In this document: piece after piece, positions 1 to 5,642 of the stretch | Layout: every line of letters begins with the position of its first letter | How positions within the stretch are numbered: the first letter of the stretch is position 1 | Assembly: GCA_023430145.1 (NCBI GenBank) | Contig: JAEZCD010000103.1 | Span: 1-7,455, forward strand | Origin: Pseudomonadota bacterium | GTDB lineage: Bacteria > Pseudomonadota > Alphaproteobacteria > Rhizobiales > Methylopilaceae | Direction: 5' to 3' | DNA: 7,455 nucleotides | The notes under the pieces: generated by a model | Told to the model about the DNA's origin: nothing | Database searches by the model: none | The model's input: the letters and a program-made list of their open reading frames with translations, nothing else | Program-made: the position numbers and the translations under genes

Positions 1-1123
1 GTGCCAGTGGAGCGAGCAGCGTCGGAGCGGCTCCGCCGGCGATCTCCCCCGCCAACGCCTCGGCGGCGGGCAGGGCGAGGGCGGCATTCTCGAAGCCGAG
101 GCCGGCGAGGAGGTGCAGCCCGGGCCGCAGCCGGCCGGCGATCGGCGCCCCGTCGAGCGTCGGGAGAATCCGCGACCGCAGCTCGCGACGCAGCAGCAGG
201 CCGCCGAGCCCCGGCGCCGCCTCGACGAGCGCGGCGAGATGCGCCACCCGGGCCGCGCTCGGCTCGCGGCCGGCGGGAACGATCGCCGACAGCGCCGTGC
301 AGCCGAGATCGTCCTGGGCGAGCGTGCCGAACCTGCGCGACACCGCCACCGCAGCGAACGCCGGCCCCGCAGGCTCGCTCTCGATCAGCAGCGTCTCGGC
401 CAGGCCCGCGAGACCCGGCAGCTCGAGGCCCGCAAAGCGGGGCAGCGCGCCCTCCGGCGCCAGCACGATCGACTTCGCGCGCACCGTCGCCGTCGTCGTG
501 CGGACGCCGATCGCGGTGTCGCCCTCGAAGAGCACCTCCTCGACCGGAACCGCCTCGAGGAACTGGACGCCGCGCTCGGCTGCGGCGGTGGTGAGGGCAC
601 GGGCGAGGCCGCGCCGGTCGAAGACCGTCACCGCGGGCTCGAACAGCGCCCCGAGCAGCGGCGGCTCGCCGCCGAGCCGGGCGAAGGGCAGATGCGAGCG
701 GACCTCGAGCGGCGGCACCAGCCAGGCCTTGCCGCCGAGATGGCTCGCGGTGTCGGCGAGCCGGTTCGCACGGGCGAGTCCGGCCGGGGTGAAGGCGAGC
801 TCGAGCAGCGGCCGCACGAGGGGCGACATTTCCGCGCGGAGCGCACGCGGGAGTCCGCGATAGGCCTGCACCGCAGCCGAAGCGAGCGCCACCATCGCCG
901 GCGCCTCGTGCGACTGCCGCAGCACCGCCGGCCCCGGCGCGACGCCGACCGCGTGCGGCGGCTTCAGCACGGCGATGTCACGGAGCCCGTGCCGTTGCGC
1001 GAGCGCGAAGGCGAGCGCTGCGGCGGCGACGCCCGAGCCGACGATCACGATCTCGTAGCCCGCGTGCAGGGCGGTGTCGGCGGAGCGCTCGCGGCTGCGC
1101 TGGGACGGCGTCGGTATCGCCAT
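1..1123 (-). CDS. FAD-dependent oxidoreductase, DAO / sarcosine oxidase beta-like (C-terminus cut off by window edge)
   Basis: Reading the minus strand from the ATG at 1123-1121 gives 374 codons without a stop up to the window edge, so the gene is 3'-partial. Residues 22-42 form the N-terminal beta-alpha-beta of an FAD (Rossmann) fold, YEIVIVGSGVAAAALAFAL. The segment around residues 168-200 (VFDRRGLARALTTAAAERG, then VPVEEV) matches the family pattern in which a loop and helix precede the strand lining the FAD site. The C-terminal part, near residues 317-352 (RILPTLDGAPIAG, then LHLLAGLGFENAALALPAA), matches the second FAD-contacting motif of DAO-family enzymes, usually TPDGxPxIG followed by a glycine-rich helix. 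Family members oxidise amine or amino-acid C-N bonds; the substrate here cannot be read. Two oddities: the third Gly of GxGxxG is Ala (residue 33), and the acidic residue expected at the end of beta-2 (VLE) appears to be Lys54. No strong Shine-Dalgarno precedes the ATG. It is transcribed divergently from ccmI, so a shared function is not implied. Confidence 0.78.
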   Translation of the reverse strand, partial: MAIPTPSQRSRERSADTALHAGYEIVIVGSGVAAAALAFALAQRHGLRDIAVLKPPHAVGVAPGPAVLRQSHEAPAMVALASAAVQAYRGLPRALRAEMSPLVRPLLELAFTPAGLARANRLADTASHLGGKAWLVPPLEVRSHLPFARLGGEPPLLGALFEPAVTVFDRRGLARALTTAAAERGVQFLEAVPVEEVLFEGDTAIGVRTTTATVRAKSIVLAPEGALPRFAGLELPGLAGLAETLLIESEPAGPAFAAVAVSRRFGTLAQDDLGCTALSAIVPAGREPSAARVAHLAALVEAAPGLGGLLLRRELRSRILPTLDGAPIAGRLRPGLHLLAGLGFENAALALPAAEALAGEIAGGAAPTLLAPLA

Positions 1124-1255
1124 GGGTCCGGTCAGCTATGGTTCAGGCGTGGCGGTGCACATACTATCTGATGCGCGTGGCCCGCCCGGCGACGCGCGCC
1201 GCGGCGATTCTCCCGCGTCGCCGGGCGGGCTGCGTTGGTCGGATCAGAGGCGTGC
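1124..1255. promoter_or_regulatory. Divergent intergenic region with candidate ccmI promoter
   Basis: This 132-base gap separates the minus-strand oxidoreductase from ccmI. It contains the only AT-rich patch nearby, around 1158-1172. On the plus strand TACTAT (1162-1167) resembles a -10 box. Candidate -35 boxes are poor: TTCAGG at 1142-1147 leaves 14 bases of spacing and TATGGT at 1137-1142 leaves 19. Starting from this -10, transcription would begin near 1174, immediately before the inverted repeat at 1180-1230. No convincing minus-strand promoter was found. The AT-rich patch is observed; its promoter role is inference. Confidence 0.3.
1180..1230. repeat. Perfect 17-bp inverted repeat in the ccmI leader
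   Basis: The left arm GCCCGCCCGGCGACGCG (1180-1196) and right arm CGCGTCGCCGGGCGGGC (1214-1230) are exact reverse complements separated by 17 bases. In RNA, G-U and G-C pairs could extend the stem outward to about 1175-1235. There is no T-run, so it is not a standard intrinsic terminator. The ccmI Shine-Dalgarno AGAGG (1246-1250) lies outside the stem. It could be a stabilising 5' hairpin or an operator; the sequence alone does not decide. Confidence 0.8.
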
Positions 1256-2365
1256 ATGCTGCTCTGGGTAGCGATGGCGGTGATGACGGGGCTCGCGGTT
1301 CTCGCCGTGCTCTGGCCACTCGCGCGTCGCCCGGCGGCAGGCGAGGCGGTCGCGGACGACACCGCTGTGTACCGCGATCAGTTGCGCGAGGTCGAGCGCG
1401 ACCGCGCGCGTGCCGTGATCGACGAGGCCGAGGCCGAGGCGGCGCGGACCGAGATCGGCCGGCGCCTCCTCGCCGCGGCCGAGCGCCGCAAGGCCGAGGC
1501 GGCGGTATCGGCCGGCCCTGGCCGGCTGCGTGCCTTGACGCTGGCCGTGCTGGTCGGCCTGCCCCTGTTCGGGCTCGGCACATATATCGCCCTCGGCTCG
1601 CCCGACCTGCCCGGCCAGCCGCTGGCGGGCCGGCTCGACGGCGATCCGAACAAGGAGTCCGGCGAGCGGCTGCTCGCTCGCGCCGAGGCGGCGCTGGCGC
1701 AGGATCCGGAGAACGGCGAGGGCTGGGAGATCATGGCGCCGGTCTACATGCGGCTCGGCCGCTACCAGGACGCGGTGCGCGCCTATGGCAACGCCATCCG
1801 GCTGCTCGGCTCGACCGCCGACCGCGAGGCGATGCACGGCATCGCCCAGGTGGCGACCGCCGGCGGCGTCGTCACGGCCGACGCGCGCGGCGCCTTCGAC
1901 CGGGCGCTGGCGCTCGATCCGAAGCATCTGCAGGCGCGGATCTCCAAGGCGCTGGCGCAGGAGCAGGACGGCGACCGCGCCGCCGCCGTCGCGACGCTGA
2001 AGGCGGTCGTCGCCGAGGCGCCGCCCGGAGCGCCGTGGCTCCCCGGCATGCGGCAGGAGATCGCCCGCCTCGAGGCGCCGCCGGCCCGTGGCCCGACCGC
2101 CGAGGACGTCGCCGCCGCCGAGAAGCTCGGCGAGGATGACCGCACGGCGATGGTGCGCGGCATGGTCGAGGGGTTTGCCGCGCGGCTCGCCAGCGAGGGC
2201 GGCGCGGTCGACGACTGGCTGCGCCTCGTCCGCTCGTATTCGGTGCTCGGCGAGAAGGAGAAGGCCCGGACGGCGGCCGCCAAGGCGCGCGAGACCTATG
2301 CGGGCGACGGCGAAGCGCTGGCGAAGATAGAGTCGCTCGTTCAGAGTCTTGGGTTGGGTAGTTGA
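1256..2365 (+). CDS. ccmI: Cytochrome c maturation protein CcmI (CycH), TPR apocytochrome c chaperone
   Basis: 369 residues. CcmI holds apocytochrome c at the membrane and presents it to the CcmF-CcmH heme lyase. Membrane segment 1 is residues 1-22 (MLLWVAMAVMTGLAVLAVLW), followed by the family hallmark near residues 38-72 (VYRDQLREVERDRARAVIDE, then EIGRRLL), a charged, coiled-coil-prone cytoplasmic loop. Membrane segment 2 is about residues 92-113. The rest is periplasmic and TPR-like, for example WEIMAPVYMRLGRYQDAVRA near 157-176 and further Ala-rich helical pairs to the C-terminus. The ATG at 1256 is preferred to the TTG at 1235 because it has AGAGG at 1246-1250 with a 5-base spacer and puts the protein directly at MLLW, as in homologues. 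Separate CcmI and CcmH proteins are the alphaproteobacterial arrangement; in E. coli the CcmI part is fused to CcmH. It is the first gene of the cluster, and only 1 base separates its stop from the ccmE ATG. Confidence 0.95.
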   Translation: MLLWVAMAVMTGLAVLAVLWPLARRPAAGEAVADDTAVYRDQLREVERDRARAVIDEAEAEAARTEIGRRLLAAAERRKAEAAVSAGPGRLRALTLAVLVGLPLFGLGTYIALGSPDLPGQPLAGRLDGDPNKESGERLLARAEAALAQDPENGEGWEIMAPVYMRLGRYQDAVRAYGNAIRLLGSTADREAMHGIAQVATAGGVVTADARGAFDRALALDPKHLQARISKALAQEQDGDRAAAVATLKAVVAEAPPGAPWLPGMRQEIARLEAPPARGPTAEDVAAAEKLGEDDRTAMVRGMVEGFAARLASEGGAVDDWLRLVRSYSVLGEKEKARTAAAKARETYAGDGEALAKIESLVQSLGLGS

Positions 2366-2366
2366 G

Positions 2367-2810
2367 ATGACGCGTAAGCAACGGCGCTTGGTCCTGATCG
2401 CCGCCGCCGGCATCGTGCTGGCCGGCGCCCTGACGCTCATCCTGACCGCGCTCGACGACAGCATCGTCTTCTTCCGCACGCCGACCGAGATCGCCGAGCG
2501 GGCGGTGCCACCGGGCACGCGCTTCCGCCTCGGCGGCATCGTCAAGGAGGGCTCGGTGGTGAAGTCGGGCAGCGCCGACACGCGCTTCGAGGTCACCGAC
2601 ACCGCCCGCGCCGTGCCGGTGGCGTTCACCGGCATCCTGCCGGACCTGTTCCGCGAGGGGCAGGGGGTGGTGGCCGAGGGCGTGCTGTCGGCGGACGGTC
2701 TGTTCCACGCCGATACCGTGCTCGCCAAGCACGACGAGCGCTACATGCCGAAGGAAGTCGCCGCCACGCTCAAGGAGCAGGGCGTCTGGCGCGGCGAGGA
2801 GGGGAAGTGA
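2367..2810 (+). CDS. ccmE: Cytochrome c maturation protein CcmE (CycJ), periplasmic heme chaperone
   Basis: 147 residues, the usual family length. CcmE covalently binds heme delivered by CcmABCD and passes it to CcmF. The start MTRKQRRLVLI is characteristic of the family, and one membrane anchor spans about residues 7-29, with the rest a periplasmic OB-fold-type domain (for example FRLGGIVKEGSVV, then VAFTGILPDLFREGQGVVAEG). The heme-binding motif is AKHDERYMP, with heme-attaching His122 and the conserved Tyr126. The ATG at 2367 is chosen over an in-frame TTG at 2349 because of the conserved MTRKQRRL start. It lies 1 base after the ccmI TGA, suggesting translational coupling; its ribosome binding site is weak and lies inside the end of ccmI. 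Its own TGA overlaps an ATG (TGATG, 2808-2812) that opens the small repeat-derived ORF described separately. A strong GAGGAGGGG purine run at 2796-2804 precedes that ATG. Confidence 0.97.
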   Translation: MTRKQRRLVLIAAAGIVLAGALTLILTALDDSIVFFRTPTEIAERAVPPGTRFRLGGIVKEGSVVKSGSADTRFEVTDTARAVPVAFTGILPDLFREGQGVVAEGVLSADGLFHADTVLAKHDERYMPKEVAATLKEQGVWRGEEGK

Positions 2811-2986
2811 TGCATTCTTCTTCTCTTCCCGCGCCCTTGTCTTCTCTTCCCTCTCCCATGGGGAGAGGGTGTCGCCGAAGGCGACGGGTGAGGGGTTACG
2901 GAGCATCAGAACCAGCACCCTACCCCCCCATCCGGCCGCTTCGCGGCCACCTTCTCCCCCTGGGAGAAGGAAGGAGCCACCCATGA
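2810..2986 (+). other. 58-codon ORF made mostly of repeat R1, bridging ccmE and ccmF
   Basis: An ATG at 2810-2812 overlaps the ccmE stop (TGATG) and sits behind a GAGGAGGGG purine run. The frame stays open through the whole 127-bp repeat and ends at TGA 2984-2986, which overlaps the ccmF start (ATGA, 2983-2986). The product would be 58 residues, with an Arg-rich stretch GCRRRRRVRGYG and IRPLRGHLLPLGEGRS. No domain is recognised. It may simply be a tract that ribosomes cross between ccmE and ccmF, or chance openness in GC-rich DNA. That it makes a functional peptide is not supported. Confidence 0.3.
2847..2973 (+). repeat. 127-bp palindromic repeat copy R1 (ccmE/ccmF junction)
   Basis: First of three copies. 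Hairpins in order: CCCTCTCCC/GGGAGAGGG around loop ATG (from 2849), GTCGCC/GGCGAC around GAA, a central long imperfect stem (TGAGGGG side against a C-rich side), GGCCGC/GCGGCC around TTC, and CCTTCTCCC/GGGAGAAGG around CCT (ending 2970). It differs from copy R2 at about 8 of 127 positions. It lies wholly between ccmE and ccmF, and its terminal AAG forms the first half of the ccmF Shine-Dalgarno AAGGAG. No transposase is encoded. The layout resembles REP-type or palindromic intergenic elements of alphaproteobacteria; the exact family was not identified. Confidence 0.92.
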
Positions 2987-4965
2987 TCCCCGAGCTCGGC
3001 CATTACGCGCTCGTGCTGGCGCTGGCGTTGGCGCTCGTTCAATCGGTCGTGCCCGTGTGGGGCGCGCGGGTGCGGGATGCGGGGATGATGGCGTCGGCCG
3101 GGCCGGTGGCGCTGGCGCAGCTCGCTTTCGTGGCCTTCGCCTTCCTGTGCCTGACGCTCGCCTATCTCGGCTCGGATTTCTCGGTCCAGAACGTCTTCGA
3201 GAACTCGCACTCCGCCAAGCCGCTGATCTACAAGCTCTCCGGCGTCTGGGGCAACCACGAGGGGTCGATGCTCCTCTGGGTGCTGATCCTCGTCCTGTTC
3301 GGCGGCTGCGTGGCCCTGTTCGGCCGCAACCTGCCGGAGAGCCTGAAGGCGACCGTGCTCTCGGTGCAGGCCTGGATCGCCAGCGCGTTCCTGCTCTTCC
3401 TGCTCGTCACCTCGAACCCGTTCGCGCGGCTCGAGCCGGCCCCCTTCGAGGGCCGCGACCTCAACCCGGTGCTGCAGGACATCGGCCTCGCGATCCATCC
3501 GCCGCTGCTCTATCTCGGCTATGTCGGCTTCTCGATGGCCTTCTCCTTCGCGGTGGCGGCGCTGATCGAGGGCCGCATCGACGCCGCCTGGGCGCGCTGG
3601 GTGCGGCCGTGGACGCTGGCGGCCTGGATCTTCCTCGGCCTCGGCATCGCCATGGGCTCCTACTGGGCCTATTACGAGCTCGGCTGGGGCGGCTTCTGGT
3701 TCTGGGACCCGGTCGAGAACGCCTCGCTGATGCCCTGGATCATCGGCACCGCGCTGCTCCATTCCGCCGTGGTGATGGAGAAGCGCGAGGCGCTGAAGGT
3801 CTGGACGATCCTGCTCGCCATCCTCGCCTTCGCGCTCTCGCTGCTCGGCACCTTCCTCGTCCGCTCGGGCGTGCTCACCTCGGTGCACGCCTTCGCGGTC
3901 GATCCGGAGCGCGGCATCGCCATCTTGCTCATCCTGATCGCCTTCATCGGCGGCTCGCTGGCGCTCTACGCCTGGCGGGCGCCGATGCTCAAGCCCGGCG
4001 GCATCTTCGCGCCCGTGTCGCGCGAGGGCGCGCTGGTTCTCAACAACCTGTTCCTGACCGCGGCCTGCGTCGCCGTCTTCGTCGGCACGCTCTATCCGCT
4101 CGCGCTCGAGGCGGCGACGGGCCAGAAAATCTCGGTCGGCGCGCCGTTCTTCGATCTCACCTTCGGGCCGCTGATGATCCCGGTCCTGCTGGCGATGCCG
4201 TTCGGCCCGCTGCTCGCCTGGAAGCGCGGCGATCTTCTCGGCGCCGCGCAGCGCCTGCTGTTCGCGCTCGGGCTTGCCATTGTCGCCGCGGCGCTGGCGG
4301 TGGGCTATGCCGGCGGCGGACCGACGCTGGCGCCGATCGGCGTCGGCATCGCCGCCTTCGCCATCTGCGGCGCCTTCGCCGAGATCATCGAGCGCACACG
4401 GCTCGGCCGCCTGCCGCTGCGGGAGAGCCTTTCGCGCGCCGCCGGCCTGCCGCGCTCGACCTGGGGGACCGCGGTCGCCCATTGCGGGATAGGCCTGACG
4501 CTGCTCGGCATCGTCGCCGCCACCGCCTGGGGCACCGAGCGGGTGGACGCGATGAAGCCCGGCGATACGGTCCGCTTCGGCCGCTTCGACCTGACGCTCG
4601 AGGGCGTTTTCCCGCGCCAGGGCCCGAACTATTCCGAGCGCGTGGCGCGTATCGGGGTCCGCGAGGGCGGCCGCCTCGTCGCCACCGTGGAGCCGGCCAA
4701 GCGCCGCTTCGCCGCGCGGGCGAGCGACACCACCGAGGCCGGCATCGCCACCTTCGGCCTGTCGCAGCTCTATCTCGCGCCCGGCGAGGAGCGCGACGGC
4801 GGCATCGCCATCCGCTCGAGCTACAAGCCGCTCGTGCTGCTGATCTGGCTCGGCGCGGTCGTCATGGCGGCGGGCGGCGGCCTTTCCCTCTCCGACCGGC
4901 GGCTGCGTGTCGGCGCCCCGCGCCGGGCGCGGACCAAGGTGCCGGCGGCGGTGCCGGCGGAGTAG
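2983..4965 (+). CDS. ccmF: Cytochrome c maturation protein CcmF (CycK), heme lyase core
   Basis: 660 residues, typical of the family. CcmF is the polytopic inner-membrane protein that takes heme from CcmE and attaches it to the CXXCH motif of apocytochrome c with CcmH and CcmI. The WWD heme-handling domain is clear at residues 235-252 (WGGFWFWDPVENASLMPW). Heme-ligand candidates are all present: His172 (AIHPPLLYLGY) and His302 (TSVHAFAVDP) correspond to the periplasmic P-His pair, and His260 (LLHS) and His500 (VAHCGIG) to the transmembrane pair that binds the structural heme b in E. coli CcmF. NHEGSMLLW (91-99) is also conserved. There are many hydrophobic segments, a periplasmic loop near 520-610, and a last membrane segment near 616-634. 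The ATG at 2983 has a perfect AAGGAG (2971-2976) with 6-base spacing. The same frame is open back to GTG 2869 through repeat R1, but MIPELGHYALVLALAL is the family start. The stop TAG (4963-4965) is 2 bases before a possible ccmH GTG. Confidence 0.97.
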   Translation: MIPELGHYALVLALALALVQSVVPVWGARVRDAGMMASAGPVALAQLAFVAFAFLCLTLAYLGSDFSVQNVFENSHSAKPLIYKLSGVWGNHEGSMLLWVLILVLFGGCVALFGRNLPESLKATVLSVQAWIASAFLLFLLVTSNPFARLEPAPFEGRDLNPVLQDIGLAIHPPLLYLGYVGFSMAFSFAVAALIEGRIDAAWARWVRPWTLAAWIFLGLGIAMGSYWAYYELGWGGFWFWDPVENASLMPWIIGTALLHSAVVMEKREALKVWTILLAILAFALSLLGTFLVRSGVLTSVHAFAVDPERGIAILLILIAFIGGSLALYAWRAPMLKPGGIFAPVSREGALVLNNLFLTAACVAVFVGTLYPLALEAATGQKISVGAPFFDLTFGPLMIPVLLAMPFGPLLAWKRGDLLGAAQRLLFALGLAIVAAALAVGYAGGGPTLAPIGVGIAAFAICGAFAEIIERTRLGRLPLRESLSRAAGLPRSTWGTAVAHCGIGLTLLGIVAATAWGTERVDAMKPGDTVRFGRFDLTLEGVFPRQGPNYSERVARIGVREGGRLVATVEPAKRRFAARASDTTEAGIATFGLSQLYLAPGEERDGGIAIRSSYKPLVLLIWLGAVVMAAGGGLSLSDRRLRVGAPRRARTKVPAAVPAE

Positions 4966-4967
4966 GG

Positions 4968-5642
4968 GTGGTGTGGGGCGCCTTCTTTTCCCTCTCCCAT
5001 AGGGAGAGGGTGTCGCCGAAGGCGACGGGTGAGGGGTTACGGAGCGTCAGAACGAGCGCCGTACCCCCTCATCCGGCCGCTTCGCGGCCACCTTCTCCCT
5101 ATGGGAGAAGGAAGATCGAGGGCAGAAAGCGGCTCTTGGCCCTCTTCCTCCTCCTCGCCCTCCCGGCGCATGCGCTCGCGCCCGGCGAGGCGCTGCCCGA
5201 TCCGGCGCTCGAGGCGCGGGCGCGGGCGCTGAGCCAGGAACTGCGCTGCATGGTCTGCCAGAACCAGTCGATCGACGATTCCGACGCCGACCTCGCCAAG
5301 GATCTGCGCCGCCTCGTGCGCGAGCGCCTCGTCGCCGGCGACAGCGACCGCGGTGTGCTCGACTTCATCGTCGCCCGCTATGGCGAGTTCGTGCTGCTGC
5401 GGCCGGTCGTCGCGCCGCACACGCTGCTGCTCTGGGCCGCCCCGTTCCTGGCCCTCCTCGCCGGCATCGCCGGCGTGCTGCTGGTGCGACGGCGAAGCGG
5501 CGCCGAGGCCGGTCCGCCGCTCAGCGAGGAGGAACGGGCCGCGCTCGAGGCCGAGCTCGGCGGCGACGGCACTTCTTCCTTCTCCCTTAGGGAGAAGGGG
5601 GCCGCGAAGCGGCCGGATGAGGGGGTACGGCGCTCGTTCTGA
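4968..5642 (+). CDS. ccmH: Cytochrome c maturation protein CcmH (CycL), both ends invaded by the palindromic repeat; start uncertain
   Basis: CcmH is the membrane-anchored periplasmic thioredoxin-like subunit that handles the heme-binding cysteines of apocytochrome c. The core is intact: a signal segment from about 5124 (RKRLLALFLLLALPAHA), ALSQELRCMVCQNQSIDDSD with the CXXC cysteines at 5247-5249 and 5256-5258, the helical bundle LVRERLVAGDSDRGVLDFIV and ARYGEFVLLRP, then one C-terminal membrane helix (LLLWAAPFLALLAGIAGVLL). No in-frame ATG precedes the signal segment. In-frame options are GTG 4968 (GGAG at 4959-4962, 5-base spacer, 2 bases after the ccmF stop), GTG 4971, GTG 5010 inside repeat R2, or TTG 5136, which would remove the basic n-region and has a poor ribosome site. 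I chose 4968; it gives 224 residues, including a long Arg-rich repeat-encoded N-extension ahead of the signal segment. The last 21 residues and the TGA lie in repeat R3. The non-repeat core is about 150 residues, matching normal CcmH length. The gene is certain; the start is not. Confidence 0.85.
   Translation: MVWGAFFSLSHRERVSPKATGEGLRSVRTSAVPPHPAASRPPSPYGRRKIEGRKRLLALFLLLALPAHALAPGEALPDPALEARARALSQELRCMVCQNQSIDDSDADLAKDLRRLVRERLVAGDSDRGVLDFIVARYGEFVLLRPVVAPHTLLLWAAPFLALLAGIAGVLLVRRRSGAEAGPPLSEEERAALEAELGGDGTSSFSLREKGAAKRPDEGVRRSF
4988..5114 (+). repeat. 127-bp palindromic repeat copy R2 (ccmF/ccmH junction)
   Basis: Second copy, same orientation and length as R1. The five hairpins are preserved; the first loop is ATA (ATG in R1) and the last loop is TAT (CCT in R1), so the outermost stems are unchanged while the loops vary. 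It ends in GGGAGAAGGAAG, 9 bases before the AGA AAG CGG codons where the normal CcmH signal peptide n-region begins. The ccmH frame is open through all 127 bases. It overlaps the called ccmH because the chosen start is upstream of it. Confidence 0.92.

Noticed and set aside
1..1171. Long plus-strand ORFs at 1-594, 113-1171 and 297-863
   Set aside because: They are Arg/Pro/Ala-rich readings with no recognisable domain, antisense to a clear FAD-oxidoreductase frame. They are shadow frames of GC-rich DNA.
1180..1230. Intrinsic terminator upstream of ccmI
   Set aside because: There is no T-run after either arm on either strand, and no upstream gene reads into it on the plus strand.
1244..2984. 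Large minus-strand ORFs at 1244-2728 and 1872-2984
   Set aside because: They lie antisense to ccmI and ccmE, which have full family motifs. The antisense translations are low-complexity and have no family features.
2920..4482. 520-residue minus-strand ORF antisense to ccmF
   Set aside because: It is a highly charged low-complexity translation opposite the WWD-domain membrane protein and is a codon-bias shadow.
3057..4962. Very long plus-strand frame covering ccmF in another register and running into ccmH
   Set aside because: Only the part after about 4966 is real (ccmH). The earlier part is the off-frame reading of ccmF and is Arg/Ala/Pro-rich.
5115..5642. ccmH as a pseudogene
   Set aside because: The CXXC motif, signal segment, helical core and membrane helix are intact and uninterrupted, and workable alternative starts exist. 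Altered ends seem more likely than loss of function, though this is not proven.
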